Below are positions 7,362-14,881 of a stretch of DNA of 34,100 nt, one piece after another; the stretch's first letter is position 1; every line of letters starts with the position of its first letter. Location of the stretch: IMG/VR virus record IMGVR_UViG_3300032316_001572, positions 1 through 34,100 of that record, one strand, 5' to 3'. Both the position numbers and the translations under genes were made by a program. The stretch is from a virus. Under the pieces are notes generated by a model. It was not told the origin of the DNA and did no database searches. It was given only the letters and a program-made list of their open reading frames with translations.

Positions 7362-8614
7362 TGCCGGGACTTCTGAGCAAGGGCGGGTTTGACGATCCGC
7401 TGACGATGGGCCTGCTCGGCGCATCCCAGGCGCTGATGACGCCGATGTCGCAGGGCGGTGGCGTAGGCGCGGCTTTCAACGCATTCCCCGCGGCGCAGCA
7501 GCAGGCAATGCGTCAGCAGTTTCTGCGTCAGCAGATGGAGGGCCAGCAGTCGGAAGCTGAGCTTCGACGGGCGCAACTGATGGCGGCGCAAGAAGAGGCA
7601 CGCAGAAAGATTGAGCTAGACAGTCGACGTCAAGACTTGTTTGGCAGAATTGGGATGCAGCCCCTAACGCAAGCACTTGCAGCAGAGGCGGCGGCGCTTG
7701 GCATTAAGCCAGCAGAGCTTGCCGACATCGCCAATGCAGGCAGGGCAAAAGTTGCGCGGACATTTGAGGTGATGGGGCCAAACAATTTGCCGCAGACACG
7801 GCAGGTTGACGACTACGGCAATCAGGTTGGCGCAGACTTTGCCAAGCCGGTTGAGATGAGAATGGCTGATCTTGGTGGGTCGCTCTCGCCGTACAACCCG
7901 TTTGCGCCACCGTCATCGTTTACTAAGACAATGACGCCGGGCGAAATAGCAAGCAATCGAGTGGCGATGGGCAATCTCGGGGTGGCTCAGGCAAACCTTG
8001 GGCTATCACGCGATCGACTTGCGATGGATACGCGAAACGCTGGAATAAACAACGGGCAAGTGCTGCCAGATCAAGGGCTGATTGTTGACAAGAAAACGGG
8101 CGCAACGATTCCGATTCTTGTTGGCGGGCAGCCGATGGTGCCAGCCGGCAAAGCTCCGACCGAGGCGCAGACAAGAGACAACCTGTTTGCTAGTCGTGCA
8201 GACGCGGCCGATAAAATTATCAACGCTCTAGGTAGCAAGCCCAGCATTGTTGGCGCTGCAATGCAAAACAATATTGCGGGCTTCCCGGTGATTGGCGGGG
8301 CAACTGCCGCCGGACAAAACTACTTTTTGTCTCCAGAGACTCGTCAGTACAACCAAGCAAAACGCAGTTTTATTAACGCGGTGTTGCGCAAAGAGTCCGG
8401 CGCGGTAATCGGTAAAGACGAATTTGAAAGCGCCGATCGACAATATTTTCCGCAACCTAACGACGACGCAGTGACCATTCAACAAAAAGCGGCTGACCGC
8501 CGTCGTCAGATTGAAGGAATCGCATTGGGCGCTGGCCCGTTAGGCAGAGGCGGCGCTGCCGCAAGCCCGCCATCTGGCGGTCGCCCGCCGTTGTCGTCTT
8601 TCGGAGCGCCCTGA
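7361..8614 (+). CDS. DNA ejection / internal virion protein
   Basis: The 417-residue protein starts with a Gly/Met-rich stretch. A Gln- and Arg-rich coiled coil follows (about residues 45-90: AAQQQAMRQQFLRQQMEG and LMAAQEEARRKIELDSR), then a mixed middle region. The C-terminal helical part (about 325-400: RQYNQAKRSFINAVLRKESG and FESADRQYFPQPND) recurs in proteins beside podovirus ejection genes. It ends in a Pro/Gly tail. ATG at 7361 overlaps the previous stop; a GTG one codon earlier is possible. The gene stops one base before the next begins. There is no enzyme signature, so the role follows from context. Confidence 0.65.
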   Translation: MPGLLSKGGFDDPLTMGLLGASQALMTPMSQGGGVGAAFNAFPAAQQQAMRQQFLRQQMEGQQSEAELRRAQLMAAQEEARRKIELDSRRQDLFGRIGMQPLTQALAAEAAALGIKPAELADIANAGRAKVARTFEVMGPNNLPQTRQVDDYGNQVGADFAKPVEMRMADLGGSLSPYNPFAPPSSFTKTMTPGEIASNRVAMGNLGVAQANLGLSRDRLAMDTRNAGINNGQVLPDQGLIVDKKTGATIPILVGGQPMVPAGKAPTEAQTRDNLFASRADAADKIINALGSKPSIVGAAMQNNIAGFPVIGGATAAGQNYFLSPETRQYNQAKRSFINAVLRKESGAVIGKDEFESADRQYFPQPNDDAVTIQQKAADRRRQIEGIALGAGPLGRGGAAASPPSGGRPPLSSFGAP

Positions 8615-8615
8615 C

Positions 8616-10862
8616 ATGGCATTCGACGCAGAAGCGGCACGCGCCGCAGGCTACAGCGATTCGGAGATTGCCACGCATCTTGCTACGTCTGCGAAGTTCA
8701 ACGCGGACGCGGCGCGAAAGGCTGGCTACAGCGATGCGGAGATCGTCGCGCATCTGACCGGCGCACCGAAAGCCATGCCCGCGCCCGACAAGCCGATGGC
8801 CGTGCGTGCAGGCGAAGTCATCCGCGACATTCCCCGGCAACTCGGCCTGACTGCGCGGTATGTCATTGAGGGCGGCGGGGCGCTGCCAGCAATGGTCGCT
8901 GATGTGCCTGGCAGGCTCTACAACCTTGCCGCGACAGGCGTTGATAATCTCGCTGGCACCAAACTGCCGCGTGCGCCTATGGCAATGGATGCGCTGCCTG
9001 CGCTTGCCGACAGGTTTGGCCTACCGCAACCAAGGGACGCCAACGAGCGAGTCGTCGGGGACATCACGCGCACGATGGCCGGTGCTGGCGGGGTTGCTGC
9101 GATGGCATCCAAAGCACCGGGCGCAATTGCGTCAATGCTTGCCGCCAACCCCGGCCAGCAGGTTGCCGCAGCGGCTGGCGCGGGCGGTGCAGGCGGCAGC
9201 GTGAGAGAAGCGGGCGGCGGGCCAGTAGAGCAAGCCATTGCATCACTGTTAGGTGGCGTTGCAACAGGTGTCGCGGTGCCGATGGTGGCGGGCAAAGCTC
9301 AAGCAACAGTGGACGCGATGCGCTCGCGGATTGCGCCGCCATCGCCTGCACAGGTTGACTTGCAGATCGAATTGGCACTCTCGAGACAAGGCATCAACTA
9401 TCGCGCACTGGCTGACGATGTTCGCCAATCGCTACGCGCCGAAGTCTCGGACGCGCTCAAGACCGGCGGCGATCTGCGCCCGGAAGTGCTGGCGCGGCTG
9501 GCAGATTACAGGACGGTCGGGGCAACGCCGACACGCGGCAACATCACGCTTGATCCGGTGCAGATCACACGCGAGCGCAATCTCGCAAAGACGGGCGCTA
9601 ACAGCACCGATGTGGGAATGCAGCGGCTTGCCGGGGTACAAAACGCAAACAACCGCACGCTTATTGACTCGCTAAACAGGCAGGGCGCAGGCACCAGGAC
9701 GGACAGTATCGGCGCTGGCGAGCAGGTGATCGGTACTCTTAGCAACAGGCTTGCCGCAGAGAAAGCCGGTGTGGACAGTCTCTACAGCGCGGCTCGAGAC
9801 TCGCAGGGGCGCTCATTTCCGCTAGACGGTGCGCAGTTTACGCAACGCGCAGCGCAGGCGCTGGACGACAGGTTGCTGGGCGGTTCGTTGCCGCCCGCGG
9901 TGCGCGATCACATGAACCGCATTGCCCGCGGCGAAGTGCCGTTTACGGTTGACTACGCCGAGCAACTGAAGACGGCCATCGGCAACCTGCAACGGGCCAG
10001 CAATGACGGCGCGACACGGTTGGCGCTCGGCGTTGTCCGTAGCGCACTGGATGACACGCCTGTTATGGGCTTGGGTCAGCAGACTGGCGCGGCTGGCGCT
10101 CGCAACGTCAACCCCGGCAACCTGCCCGCCATGCCCAACGCGCCGCAGCTCGGCGAGGATGCTGTTGCAAGTTTCAACCAGGCTCGTGCGGCAAACCGCA
10201 CAATGATGCAGCGCATTGAATCCGTCCCGGCACTGAGGGCGGTTTATGAAGGCGTCGAGCCTGACAAGTTTGTTGCGACCTACATCACCGGGCAGGGCAG
10301 AGAAGCAACCGTAAGCGGCGTCCAGGCGCTGCGCCAAGCTATCGACGGCGACCAGTCGGCAATCGATGCAATTCGCGGGCAGATCGCCGCGCACCTAAAG
10401 TCGAAAGCACTCAACGGCGCAGCAGATGAAGTTGGCAACTTTAGCGCGAGTGGCTATGACAACGCGCTGCGGGCAATTGGCGACCGCAAGCTTGCGCTGT
10501 TCTTCCAGCCGGATGAGATCGCGCAACTGAAAGCAGTCGGGCGCGTGGCGCGGTATGAAAACGTGCAACCGCGTGGCTCTGCCGTCAACAACTCCAACAC
10601 CGGCGCAATGCTTGCCGGGCGCGGTCTGGATCTGCTTGATTCAATCGCGGGCCGCTTGCCAATCGGGCAAGACACGGTGCGCGGGTTTGTGCGCGGGATG
10701 CAGCAATCGCAGGCGCTGGATACGCGAGGACTGCTCGCAATGCAACGCGATCAACCGTCGGTGCGCGGGCTTTTGACTGGCCCGCAGGCTACGCCTTACC
10801 TGACCGGCGGGCTACTTGCGCTTCCGGCCATTCCACCACGCCAAGACAATCGCCGCCCCTAG
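8616..10862 (+). CDS. Large ejection protein (internal virion protein)
   Basis: This is the largest gene of the ejection block (748 residues). The N-terminus has two tandem copies of a 25-residue unit, AARAAGYSDSEIATHL and AARKAGYSDAEIVAHL, a small helical motif met at the start of other phage internal proteins. Residues about 145-235 are Gly/Ala-rich with hydrophobic helices (AGAGGVAAMASKAPGAIASM and ASLLGGVATGVAVPMVAG) that could cross a membrane. The rest is long helices with few Cys or His. It resembles the role of P22 gp16, which forms part of a transient channel for DNA entry. No transglycosylase motif is obvious. It is followed by an 83-base gap holding a weak hairpin (10865-10883). 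Confidence 0.7.
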   Translation: MAFDAEAARAAGYSDSEIATHLATSAKFNADAARKAGYSDAEIVAHLTGAPKAMPAPDKPMAVRAGEVIRDIPRQLGLTARYVIEGGGALPAMVADVPGRLYNLAATGVDNLAGTKLPRAPMAMDALPALADRFGLPQPRDANERVVGDITRTMAGAGGVAAMASKAPGAIASMLAANPGQQVAAAAGAGGAGGSVREAGGGPVEQAIASLLGGVATGVAVPMVAGKAQATVDAMRSRIAPPSPAQVDLQIELALSRQGINYRALADDVRQSLRAEVSDALKTGGDLRPEVLARLADYRTVGATPTRGNITLDPVQITRERNLAKTGANSTDVGMQRLAGVQNANNRTLIDSLNRQGAGTRTDSIGAGEQVIGTLSNRLAAEKAGVDSLYSAARDSQGRSFPLDGAQFTQRAAQALDDRLLGGSLPPAVRDHMNRIARGEVPFTVDYAEQLKTAIGNLQRASNDGATRLALGVVRSALDDTPVMGLGQQTGAAGARNVNPGNLPAMPNAPQLGEDAVASFNQARAANRTMMQRIESVPALRAVYEGVEPDKFVATYITGQGREATVSGVQALRQAIDGDQSAIDAIRGQIAAHLKSKALNGAADEVGNFSASGYDNALRAIGDRKLALFFQPDEIAQLKAVGRVARYENVQPRGSAVNNSNTGAMLAGRGLDLLDSIAGRLPIGQDTVRGFVRGMQQSQALDTRGLLAMQRDQPSVRGLLTGPQATPYLTGGLLALPAIPPRQDNRRP

Positions 10863-10945
10863 GTAGCCCAGCCAGATCGGGCTAACGCCCCACAAGTCTT
10901 CGCCCATTCAAACTCCAGTTATCCCGCAACAAGGGAGCATTATCC

Positions 10946-11470
10946 ATGCCCGTCCCGACAGTAATAACCGATTTGTCCACAACTGCCGCGTCCAACTCCC
11001 CTGCTGGCAGCGAGTCTGCGCGGGGCACGGTGGACGACTACCTGCGGGCACATGCCGCATTCATCGCGCAGACGCGGGCCGGCGCACCGCAACTGGACGG
11101 TAGCGGCAACTTGCTGGTCGGCGCGTCTACCGATGCCGGCTTGGTGAGCAACCTTAAGAAAATGGTCAGCGGCATTTTCTCGACAGTCAACGGCTCGGTG
11201 TCGGCGACTAACGCGAACGGAACCGCGCTATTCACCATCCCCGACGTTAACAGCTCGACGTGGCTGGTGTCGGCGCAATTGCAATCTGGCAACACCGCGA
11301 GCTATGCAGCGTTTGCCATTATCTGCACGCAAAACGGCTCGTTTCGGATCATGTCAAACATCGCGGGCACATTGCTGACGATCAGCCAAGGAAGCGGGCT
11401 GATTGTGCAGGCAACGCAGAGCAGCGGGGCCACGGCAACCATCCACTACTCGGCCATCAGGGTGATGTGA
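10946..11470 (+). CDS. Short tail fibre-like or appendage protein
   Basis: The 174-residue protein opens with VPTVITDLSTTAASNSPAGS, then GTVDDYLRAHAAFIAQ. This N-terminal module is shared by many phage tail fibre proteins and probably fastens them to the virion. The rest is beta-rich and ends in a compact domain (SGATATIHYSAIRVM). Most homologous fibres are longer, so this may be a short fibre or a stub adaptor. It has its own ribosome binding site (AAGGGAG, 9 bases before ATG) after an 83-base gap, so it opens a new unit. Its stop overlaps the next gene as TGATG, tying it to the lysis genes. Confidence 0.7.
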   Translation: MPVPTVITDLSTTAASNSPAGSESARGTVDDYLRAHAAFIAQTRAGAPQLDGSGNLLVGASTDAGLVSNLKKMVSGIFSTVNGSVSATNANGTALFTIPDVNSSTWLVSAQLQSGNTASYAAFAIICTQNGSFRIMSNIAGTLLTISQGSGLIVQATQSSGATATIHYSAIRVM

Positions 11471-11736
11471 TGACAACCGATCCCGGCTTTCTGCGCCTGG
11501 AAGCGAAAGTAGACAAGCTCACCGATGCGGTCATGCGCCTAGTTGTGATCGAGGAGCGCCAGACCGCACAGGCCGAGCGTATCGGCGCGGTCGAAACCAA
11601 GGTCACCGCCAACGAGGTCGCCATCGTCACGGTAGACCGGCGCGTTGACCAGTGGGTGAATCGTGGCATCGGCGTGTGGCTCGCTGCGGTCGCCGTGCTG
11701 GGCCTGTTTAAGCTCGCCGCTCAGTTTTTCAAATGA
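11470..11736 (+). CDS. Small coiled-coil membrane protein, probable lysis factor
   Basis: The 88-residue protein has an N-terminal coiled coil (residues about 8-60, heptad pattern in LRLEAKVDKLTDAVMRLVVI and RIGAVETKVTANEV). One C-terminal membrane segment follows (GIGVWLAAVAVLGLFKLAAQ) with a Lys near the end. This layout is like XhlA-type proteins found with phage holins. It begins in the previous stop and overlaps the endolysin gene by ATGA, so it is made with the lysis genes. It might be a holin, an antiholin or an accessory. A longer frame from 11260 shadows the fibre gene and is rejected as the start. Confidence 0.6.
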   Translation: MTTDPGFLRLEAKVDKLTDAVMRLVVIEERQTAQAERIGAVETKVTANEVAIVTVDRRVDQWVNRGIGVWLAAVAVLGLFKLAAQFFK

Positions 11737-12773
11737 TCACCAACGCTGCCGGCCTGTCGCTGATCCGGCAGGCCGAGGGCTTGCGCCTGCGTGCGTATCT
11801 TTGTCCGGCAGGCGTTTGGACAATCGGCATCGGCACCACCGTCTACCCCGACGGGCGCAAGGTGCAACGCGGTGACAAATGCACAGAACAACAGGCCACC
11901 GACTACTTAGCCAACGACTTGCAAGGATTCGAGCGTGCCGTTGCCGCGATGGTGACGGTGCCGTTGACTGAAAACCAGCTCAGCGCACTTGTGAGCTTTG
12001 CCTACAACGTGGGCGGCGGCGCTTTAAGCAAGTCCACTCTCTTGCGCCTTCTGAATGCTGGCGACTATGCCAGTGCCGCCAACCAGTTTCAACGGTGGAA
12101 CCTAGCCGCCGGTAAGGAACTTCCGGGCTTGGTAAAGCGCCGAGCTGCCGAGCGTGCCCTATTTCTAACCCCCGATTCTGCGCCCCTACAAGCCGTCGGA
12201 CTGATGGCGGCTACCGACATACCAACCAAGGAGTCCACGCCCGTGCTGCCCGTTCTTGCCGCCCTGCTGCCCACGATTGTGGGAATGATCCCGCAGTTGT
12301 CCAAAGTCTTCACCGACGGCACATCCGTCACCGACCGCAACATCGTCGTTGCGCAAAAAGTCGGCGAGCTAATTGTCGACGCCACGCAAGCCACCAACCT
12401 GCAAGATGCCGTCGAAACCATGCAGCGCGACCCGGATGCGTTGCAAGCCGCGACCGCTGCCGTCCAGTCGCAGATGTACGAACTGACCGAAGCAGGCGGC
12501 GGTGGCATTGCGGGCGCTCGAGCATTTGCTGCCAGCGCGGACGGCAAGTTTTTCTACAGCCCCGCCTTCTGGGTGACCGTGCTGCTGATGCCGCTTTTGT
12601 ACGGCACGGTGTGGATCGCACTCACAAGCGAAAGCGGATTCAGCAACGAGGTGCGTGCGGCGATTGCCAGCGCGGTGGTCACCGGCATTCTCGGCGCGGT
12701 GGTGGGCTTTTGGCTCGGATCGTCGTTTACAACGAGCAAGTCTCGAGGACTCGGAGCCGAGGCGAGCAGATGA
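11733..12773 (+). CDS. Endolysin (GH24 lysozyme) fused to a holin-like membrane domain
   Basis: The 346-residue protein has two parts. Residues 1-145 are a phage lysozyme (GH24) that cuts the glycan chain of peptidoglycan: the triad is E15, eight residues, C24, five residues, T30, the known E-(8)-D/C-(5)-T variant, followed by GIGTT, then LSALVSFAYNVGGGAL and a WNLAAGKELPGLVKRR end. No signal peptide or signal-anchor is seen. Residues 171-346 look like a separate phage holin-type protein: PVLPVLAALLPTIVGMIPQL, a helical acidic middle, EAGGGGIAGAR, then two membrane segments (about 277-298 and 309-332) and a basic tail. The halves are usually separate genes. An internal ribosome binding site sits exactly at the junction. 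It is ATGA-coupled on both sides. Confidence 0.88.
   Translation: MITNAAGLSLIRQAEGLRLRAYLCPAGVWTIGIGTTVYPDGRKVQRGDKCTEQQATDYLANDLQGFERAVAAMVTVPLTENQLSALVSFAYNVGGGALSKSTLLRLLNAGDYASAANQFQRWNLAAGKELPGLVKRRAAERALFLTPDSAPLQAVGLMAATDIPTKESTPVLPVLAALLPTIVGMIPQLSKVFTDGTSVTDRNIVVAQKVGELIVDATQATNLQDAVETMQRDPDALQAATAAVQSQMYELTEAGGGGIAGARAFAASADGKFFYSPAFWVTVLLMPLLYGTVWIALTSESGFSNEVRAAIASAVVTGILGAVVGFWLGSSFTTSKSRGLGAEASR
12228..12245 (+). promoter_or_regulatory. Internal ribosome binding site and GTG start for a free holin-like protein
   Basis: A perfect AAGGAG (12228-12233) is followed, nine bases on, by an in-frame GTG (12243-12245), codon 171 of the fusion. Translation from here would give a 176-residue protein beginning MLPVLAALLPTIVGM, exactly where stand-alone homologues of this holin-like family would be expected to begin. 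The gene could thus make both a long fused endolysin and a short membrane protein. An in-frame ATG 39 bases upstream of this GTG has no comparable site. Confidence 0.6.
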
Positions 12774-13060
12774 GCCGCCGCAAGCCCAAGGCCCAGCCAG
12801 CACGCATGGTTGCGGTTACTTGGATTGACGCCGCCATGTCTACCGCGCCGCACTGGCAAGAAGGCCAGCAGCCACCTGTGCCAAAGGGCAAAAGCCATCT
12901 GCGCTGCGTCACCGTCGGCTGGCTGACGCACCTGGGCGACGACTGGTGCCAGATCGTCGCAACTTTGACCGAGGGCGGCCATGCGCATGTCACCGAGATT
13001 CCGACCGGCATGATTGAGTCAATTGAAACGCTGGCAGTTAGCGGCAAGCTGGAGGCGTGA
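12770..13060 (+). CDS. Conserved small phage protein after the lysis gene
   Basis: The 96-residue protein has a basic, Lys/Arg-rich first ten residues. A compact mixed domain follows (VAVTWIDAAMSTAPHW, LRCVTVGWLTHLGDDWCQIV and THVTEIPTGMIESIETL-like), probably a small beta-barrel. It starts within the lysin stop (ATGA) and its stop overlaps the phosphoesterase start. I do not recognise a family with certainty. The hydrophobic strand pattern and two Cys give no function. It may be a co-expressed accessory rather than a lysis protein, since no membrane or lipoprotein signal is present. Confidence 0.6.
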   Translation: MSRRKPKAQPARMVAVTWIDAAMSTAPHWQEGQQPPVPKGKSHLRCVTVGWLTHLGDDWCQIVATLTEGGHAHVTEIPTGMIESIETLAVSGKLEA

Positions 13061-14013
13061 TGGTCGCCCGCAAAGTCCAGGACGAGGCGTTGGTTGATGC
13101 GATGAAGGTCACTACATCGCCGACAGAACTCGCCAAGATGTTCAACATGTCCATTCGCGCAATTCAGACGCGGATGAGATCAATTGGCGTCCCACCGCTT
13201 GCGCACAAAAACGAGGCCCGGCTGACACCGCTGACGGTGGCGCACGAGTCAATCGGCAGGCTAAAGATCGACATCACCGACGGACGCATCGTGGTCTTCT
13301 CGGACGCCCACTTTCAGCCAGGCTGCATCTCCACCGCCAATCGTGCGCTGGTTAAGATGCTGCCGGATCTGCGTCCTAGTGTCGTTGTCTGCAACGGTGA
13401 CGCGATCGATGGCGCGGGTATCTCGAGATGGCCGAAGATGTTTGGCAGCCAACCGCCAACGCCTGCCGCCGAGCTGCGTGCGGTGGATGAGCGGATGGAA
13501 GAGATCGCGGACGCTGCCAAGGGTGCGAAACGAATCTGGACGCTCGGCAACCACGACATTCGCCTGCACTCGTACATACAAAGTGCTGCCCCAGCATTGG
13601 CAGACATGGATTCGATGGATCTGCGGCGACTGTTCCCAAAATGGGAGTTTGCGTGGAGCCTGTGGGTCAACGACTCGACGGTGATCAAGCATCGATTCAA
13701 GGGCGGCATGTATGCCCCTGCGAATAACGTCAAGGGTGCGCTCGGCATGAGTTTTGTCACCGGGCATCTGCACTCGATGAAAGTGATGCCGCTGTCGTCC
13801 TACGCCGACAAGCCGACAAGCTACGGCGTAGATACAGGGATGCTGGCCGAGCCGGAATGGGAAGCCTTTTCGTATCGCGAAGACTCGCCTGCCGACTGGC
13901 GCAGCGGCTTTGTGGTGCTGACATGGCGCGATGGGCGGCTGCTGTGGCCGGAGGTTGTCAGCGTGCTGGCCGAGGGCAAGGTTGAGTTTCGCGGCGAGGT
14001 GCTGGACGTATGA
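13060..14013 (+). CDS. Calcineurin-like metallophosphoesterase with N-terminal helix-turn-helix
   Basis: The 317-residue protein has all motifs of the two-metal phosphoesterase fold: SDAH (D82, H84), GDAID (113-117), GNHD (163-166) and GHLH (235-238). Such enzymes hydrolyse phosphate esters of nucleotides, nucleic acids or proteins. The first 45 residues form a helix-turn-helix (TSPTELAKMFNMSIRAIQTR), so it may act at DNA. The C-terminal part is Trp-rich. ATG at 13060 follows GGAGG and overlaps the previous stop as TGATG; a GTG one codon earlier is less well spaced. It lies beyond the lysis genes, a place where accessory genes collect. The substrate is unknown. Confidence 0.85.
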   Translation: MVARKVQDEALVDAMKVTTSPTELAKMFNMSIRAIQTRMRSIGVPPLAHKNEARLTPLTVAHESIGRLKIDITDGRIVVFSDAHFQPGCISTANRALVKMLPDLRPSVVVCNGDAIDGAGISRWPKMFGSQPPTPAAELRAVDERMEEIADAAKGAKRIWTLGNHDIRLHSYIQSAAPALADMDSMDLRRLFPKWEFAWSLWVNDSTVIKHRFKGGMYAPANNVKGALGMSFVTGHLHSMKVMPLSSYADKPTSYGVDTGMLAEPEWEAFSYREDSPADWRSGFVVLTWRDGRLLWPEVVSVLAEGKVEFRGEVLDV

Positions 14014-14153
14014 GCGCCAACCTTATCGCCATCGTCGGCGTCGTCTACGCCTTCATCGCCGCCAACCTGTACCTGAGCGGCAAGCCCGGTTTGGCGCTGG
14101 CGTTTGCCGGCTACGCCGTGTCCAACATCGGGCTGTACCTGGAGGCGCGTTAG
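14010..14153 (+). CDS. Small two-helix membrane protein
   Basis: The 47-residue frame begins in the phosphoesterase stop codon (ATGA). It encodes two hydrophobic stretches, LIAIVGVVYAFIAANLYL and PGLALAFAGYAVSNIGLYL, with a short SGKPG turn. Third-position C/G bias is as strong as in its neighbours. The size and hairpin topology resemble very small phage holins or inner-membrane peptides, but no family is recognised. It ends against the leftward gene on the other strand, overlapping by four bases, so it is the last gene of the rightward late unit. Confidence 0.6.
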   Translation: MSANLIAIVGVVYAFIAANLYLSGKPGLALAFAGYAVSNIGLYLEAR

Positions 14154-14251
14154 AAAGGCGCAGGCGGCACGTCAGCCGGTTGCGTCGGTTTCGGCGACTT
14201 CACCGGCTTGCGCATCTGGCCGAATGGCCACGCGGGATTGTCCTTGTACAT
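14150..14251 (-). CDS. Small Pro/Lys-rich protein (33 residues)
   Basis: A short frame begins MYKDNPAWPFGQMRK and ends in a Pro/Lys-rich tail. It has a GGAG site seven bases before ATG and almost all codons end in C or G, while the frame of the preceding gene in this overlap is less biased. It starts inside the last 80 bases of the preceding gene and ends tail to tail with the rightward membrane gene. It could instead be the true end of the preceding gene after a frameshift. Function unknown. Confidence 0.45.
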   Translation of the reverse strand: MYKDNPAWPFGQMRKPVKSPKPTQPADVPPAPF

Positions 14252-14399
14252 CGCCACGCTCCAATGCTGCCGCGAAGTCGCGGATTGGCTGATGGTGCTG
14301 CGGTTGCGCCCACACTTCGATCGGTCGCAGGCCGGCGGCACGCAGCCGCGCGCGGTGCGCGGCCACGCGAGTTTTTGAGTCGCGGGGTTTGGCCGTCAC
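14172..14399 (-). CDS. Small basic protein, ribbon-helix-helix or MazE-like antitoxin type
   Basis: The 75-residue protein starts at a GTG that overlaps the preceding stop (GTGA). Its core, RVAAHRARLRAAGLRPIEV followed by W, resembles both the short ribbon-helix-helix proteins common in phages and DUF3018 MazE-like antitoxins: a basic helix, then a turn with LRPIEVW, then a second helix (IRDFAAALERG). These families bind DNA as dimers. No toxin partner with recognisable features is next to it, so a toxin-antitoxin role is not claimed. It may regulate the nearby leftward promoter. Confidence 0.55.
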   Translation of the reverse strand: MTAKPRDSKTRVAAHRARLRAAGLRPIEVWAQPQHHQPIRDFAAALERGDVQGQSRVAIRPDAQAGEVAETDATG

Positions 14400-14839
14400 G
14401 CTGCAATCTCGCACACGGCATCGATCACGACCGCAGGCGCGACGCTGTATCCGGCGCGAAACAACTCAACCGCGCGCTTGTCCTGCTCTGCTGTCAGCGT
14501 AAGCCTGCGAGCGCCGCCACCGTCGGCGTACAGCGTCGCTTCGCTGGCTTCGATCAGAAACCATCCGGTCGAGCGGCGCTCAATGGTCACCGACGTGCCG
14601 CTGCGCGCGTACTTGTACGCATTCGCGACTTTCCCGCCGCTCGTTGCGTTGAACCGCGCGCCGACTGCTGCTTTTTGCGAGCCGACCAGATCGAGCAGTT
14701 GCTTTTCGGCTACCAGCGCAAGGTACTCGATGTCGCCGAAAGTCGTCCAAGTGTGCGCCGTGGCTTTGCCGTTGACGCTGGCAAGGATGGCGACAATTGC
14801 CGCGCGGTTTTGTTCGGTGATGCGGGTTGCTTTGATCAT
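14396..14839 (-). CDS. Unrecognised protein of the leftward accessory operon
   Basis: The 147-residue protein has a clear AAGGAG six bases before ATG. It starts with a helical, positively charged section (MIKATRITEQNRAAIVAILA), then a section with THTWTTFGDIEYLALVAEK-like sequence. A mixed strand region follows (TSVTIERRSTGWFLIEASEA) and a helical end (EQDKRAVELFRAGYSV). No family is recognised. Strong codon bias on this strand confirms it is real. It belongs to the four-gene leftward unit and overlaps the next gene by GTGA. Confidence 0.65.
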   Translation of the reverse strand: MIKATRITEQNRAAIVAILASVNGKATAHTWTTFGDIEYLALVAEKQLLDLVGSQKAAVGARFNATSGGKVANAYKYARSGTSVTIERRSTGWFLIEASEATLYADGGGARRLTLTAEQDKRAVELFRAGYSVAPAVVIDAVCEIAA

Positions 14840-14855
14840 TTGGTTCTCCTTGATG

Positions 14856-14874
14856 CGCCCGCGCTCGGCGGGCG
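14856..14874 (-). other. Stem-loop ahead of the ribosome binding site of the 147-residue gene
   Basis: CGCCCGC pairs with GCGGGCG across a five-base loop in the 42-base gap between the two leftward genes, just upstream of the AAGGAG of the second. It could protect or pause the mRNA; with no T run it is unlikely to terminate. Confidence 0.35.
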
Positions 14875-14881
14875 GGTGGGT

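Noticed and set aside
14172-14399. Toxin-antitoxin module with a MazE-like antitoxin
   Set aside because: The protein also fits the ordinary small ribbon-helix-helix proteins of phages, and no MazF-like or other toxin is next to it.
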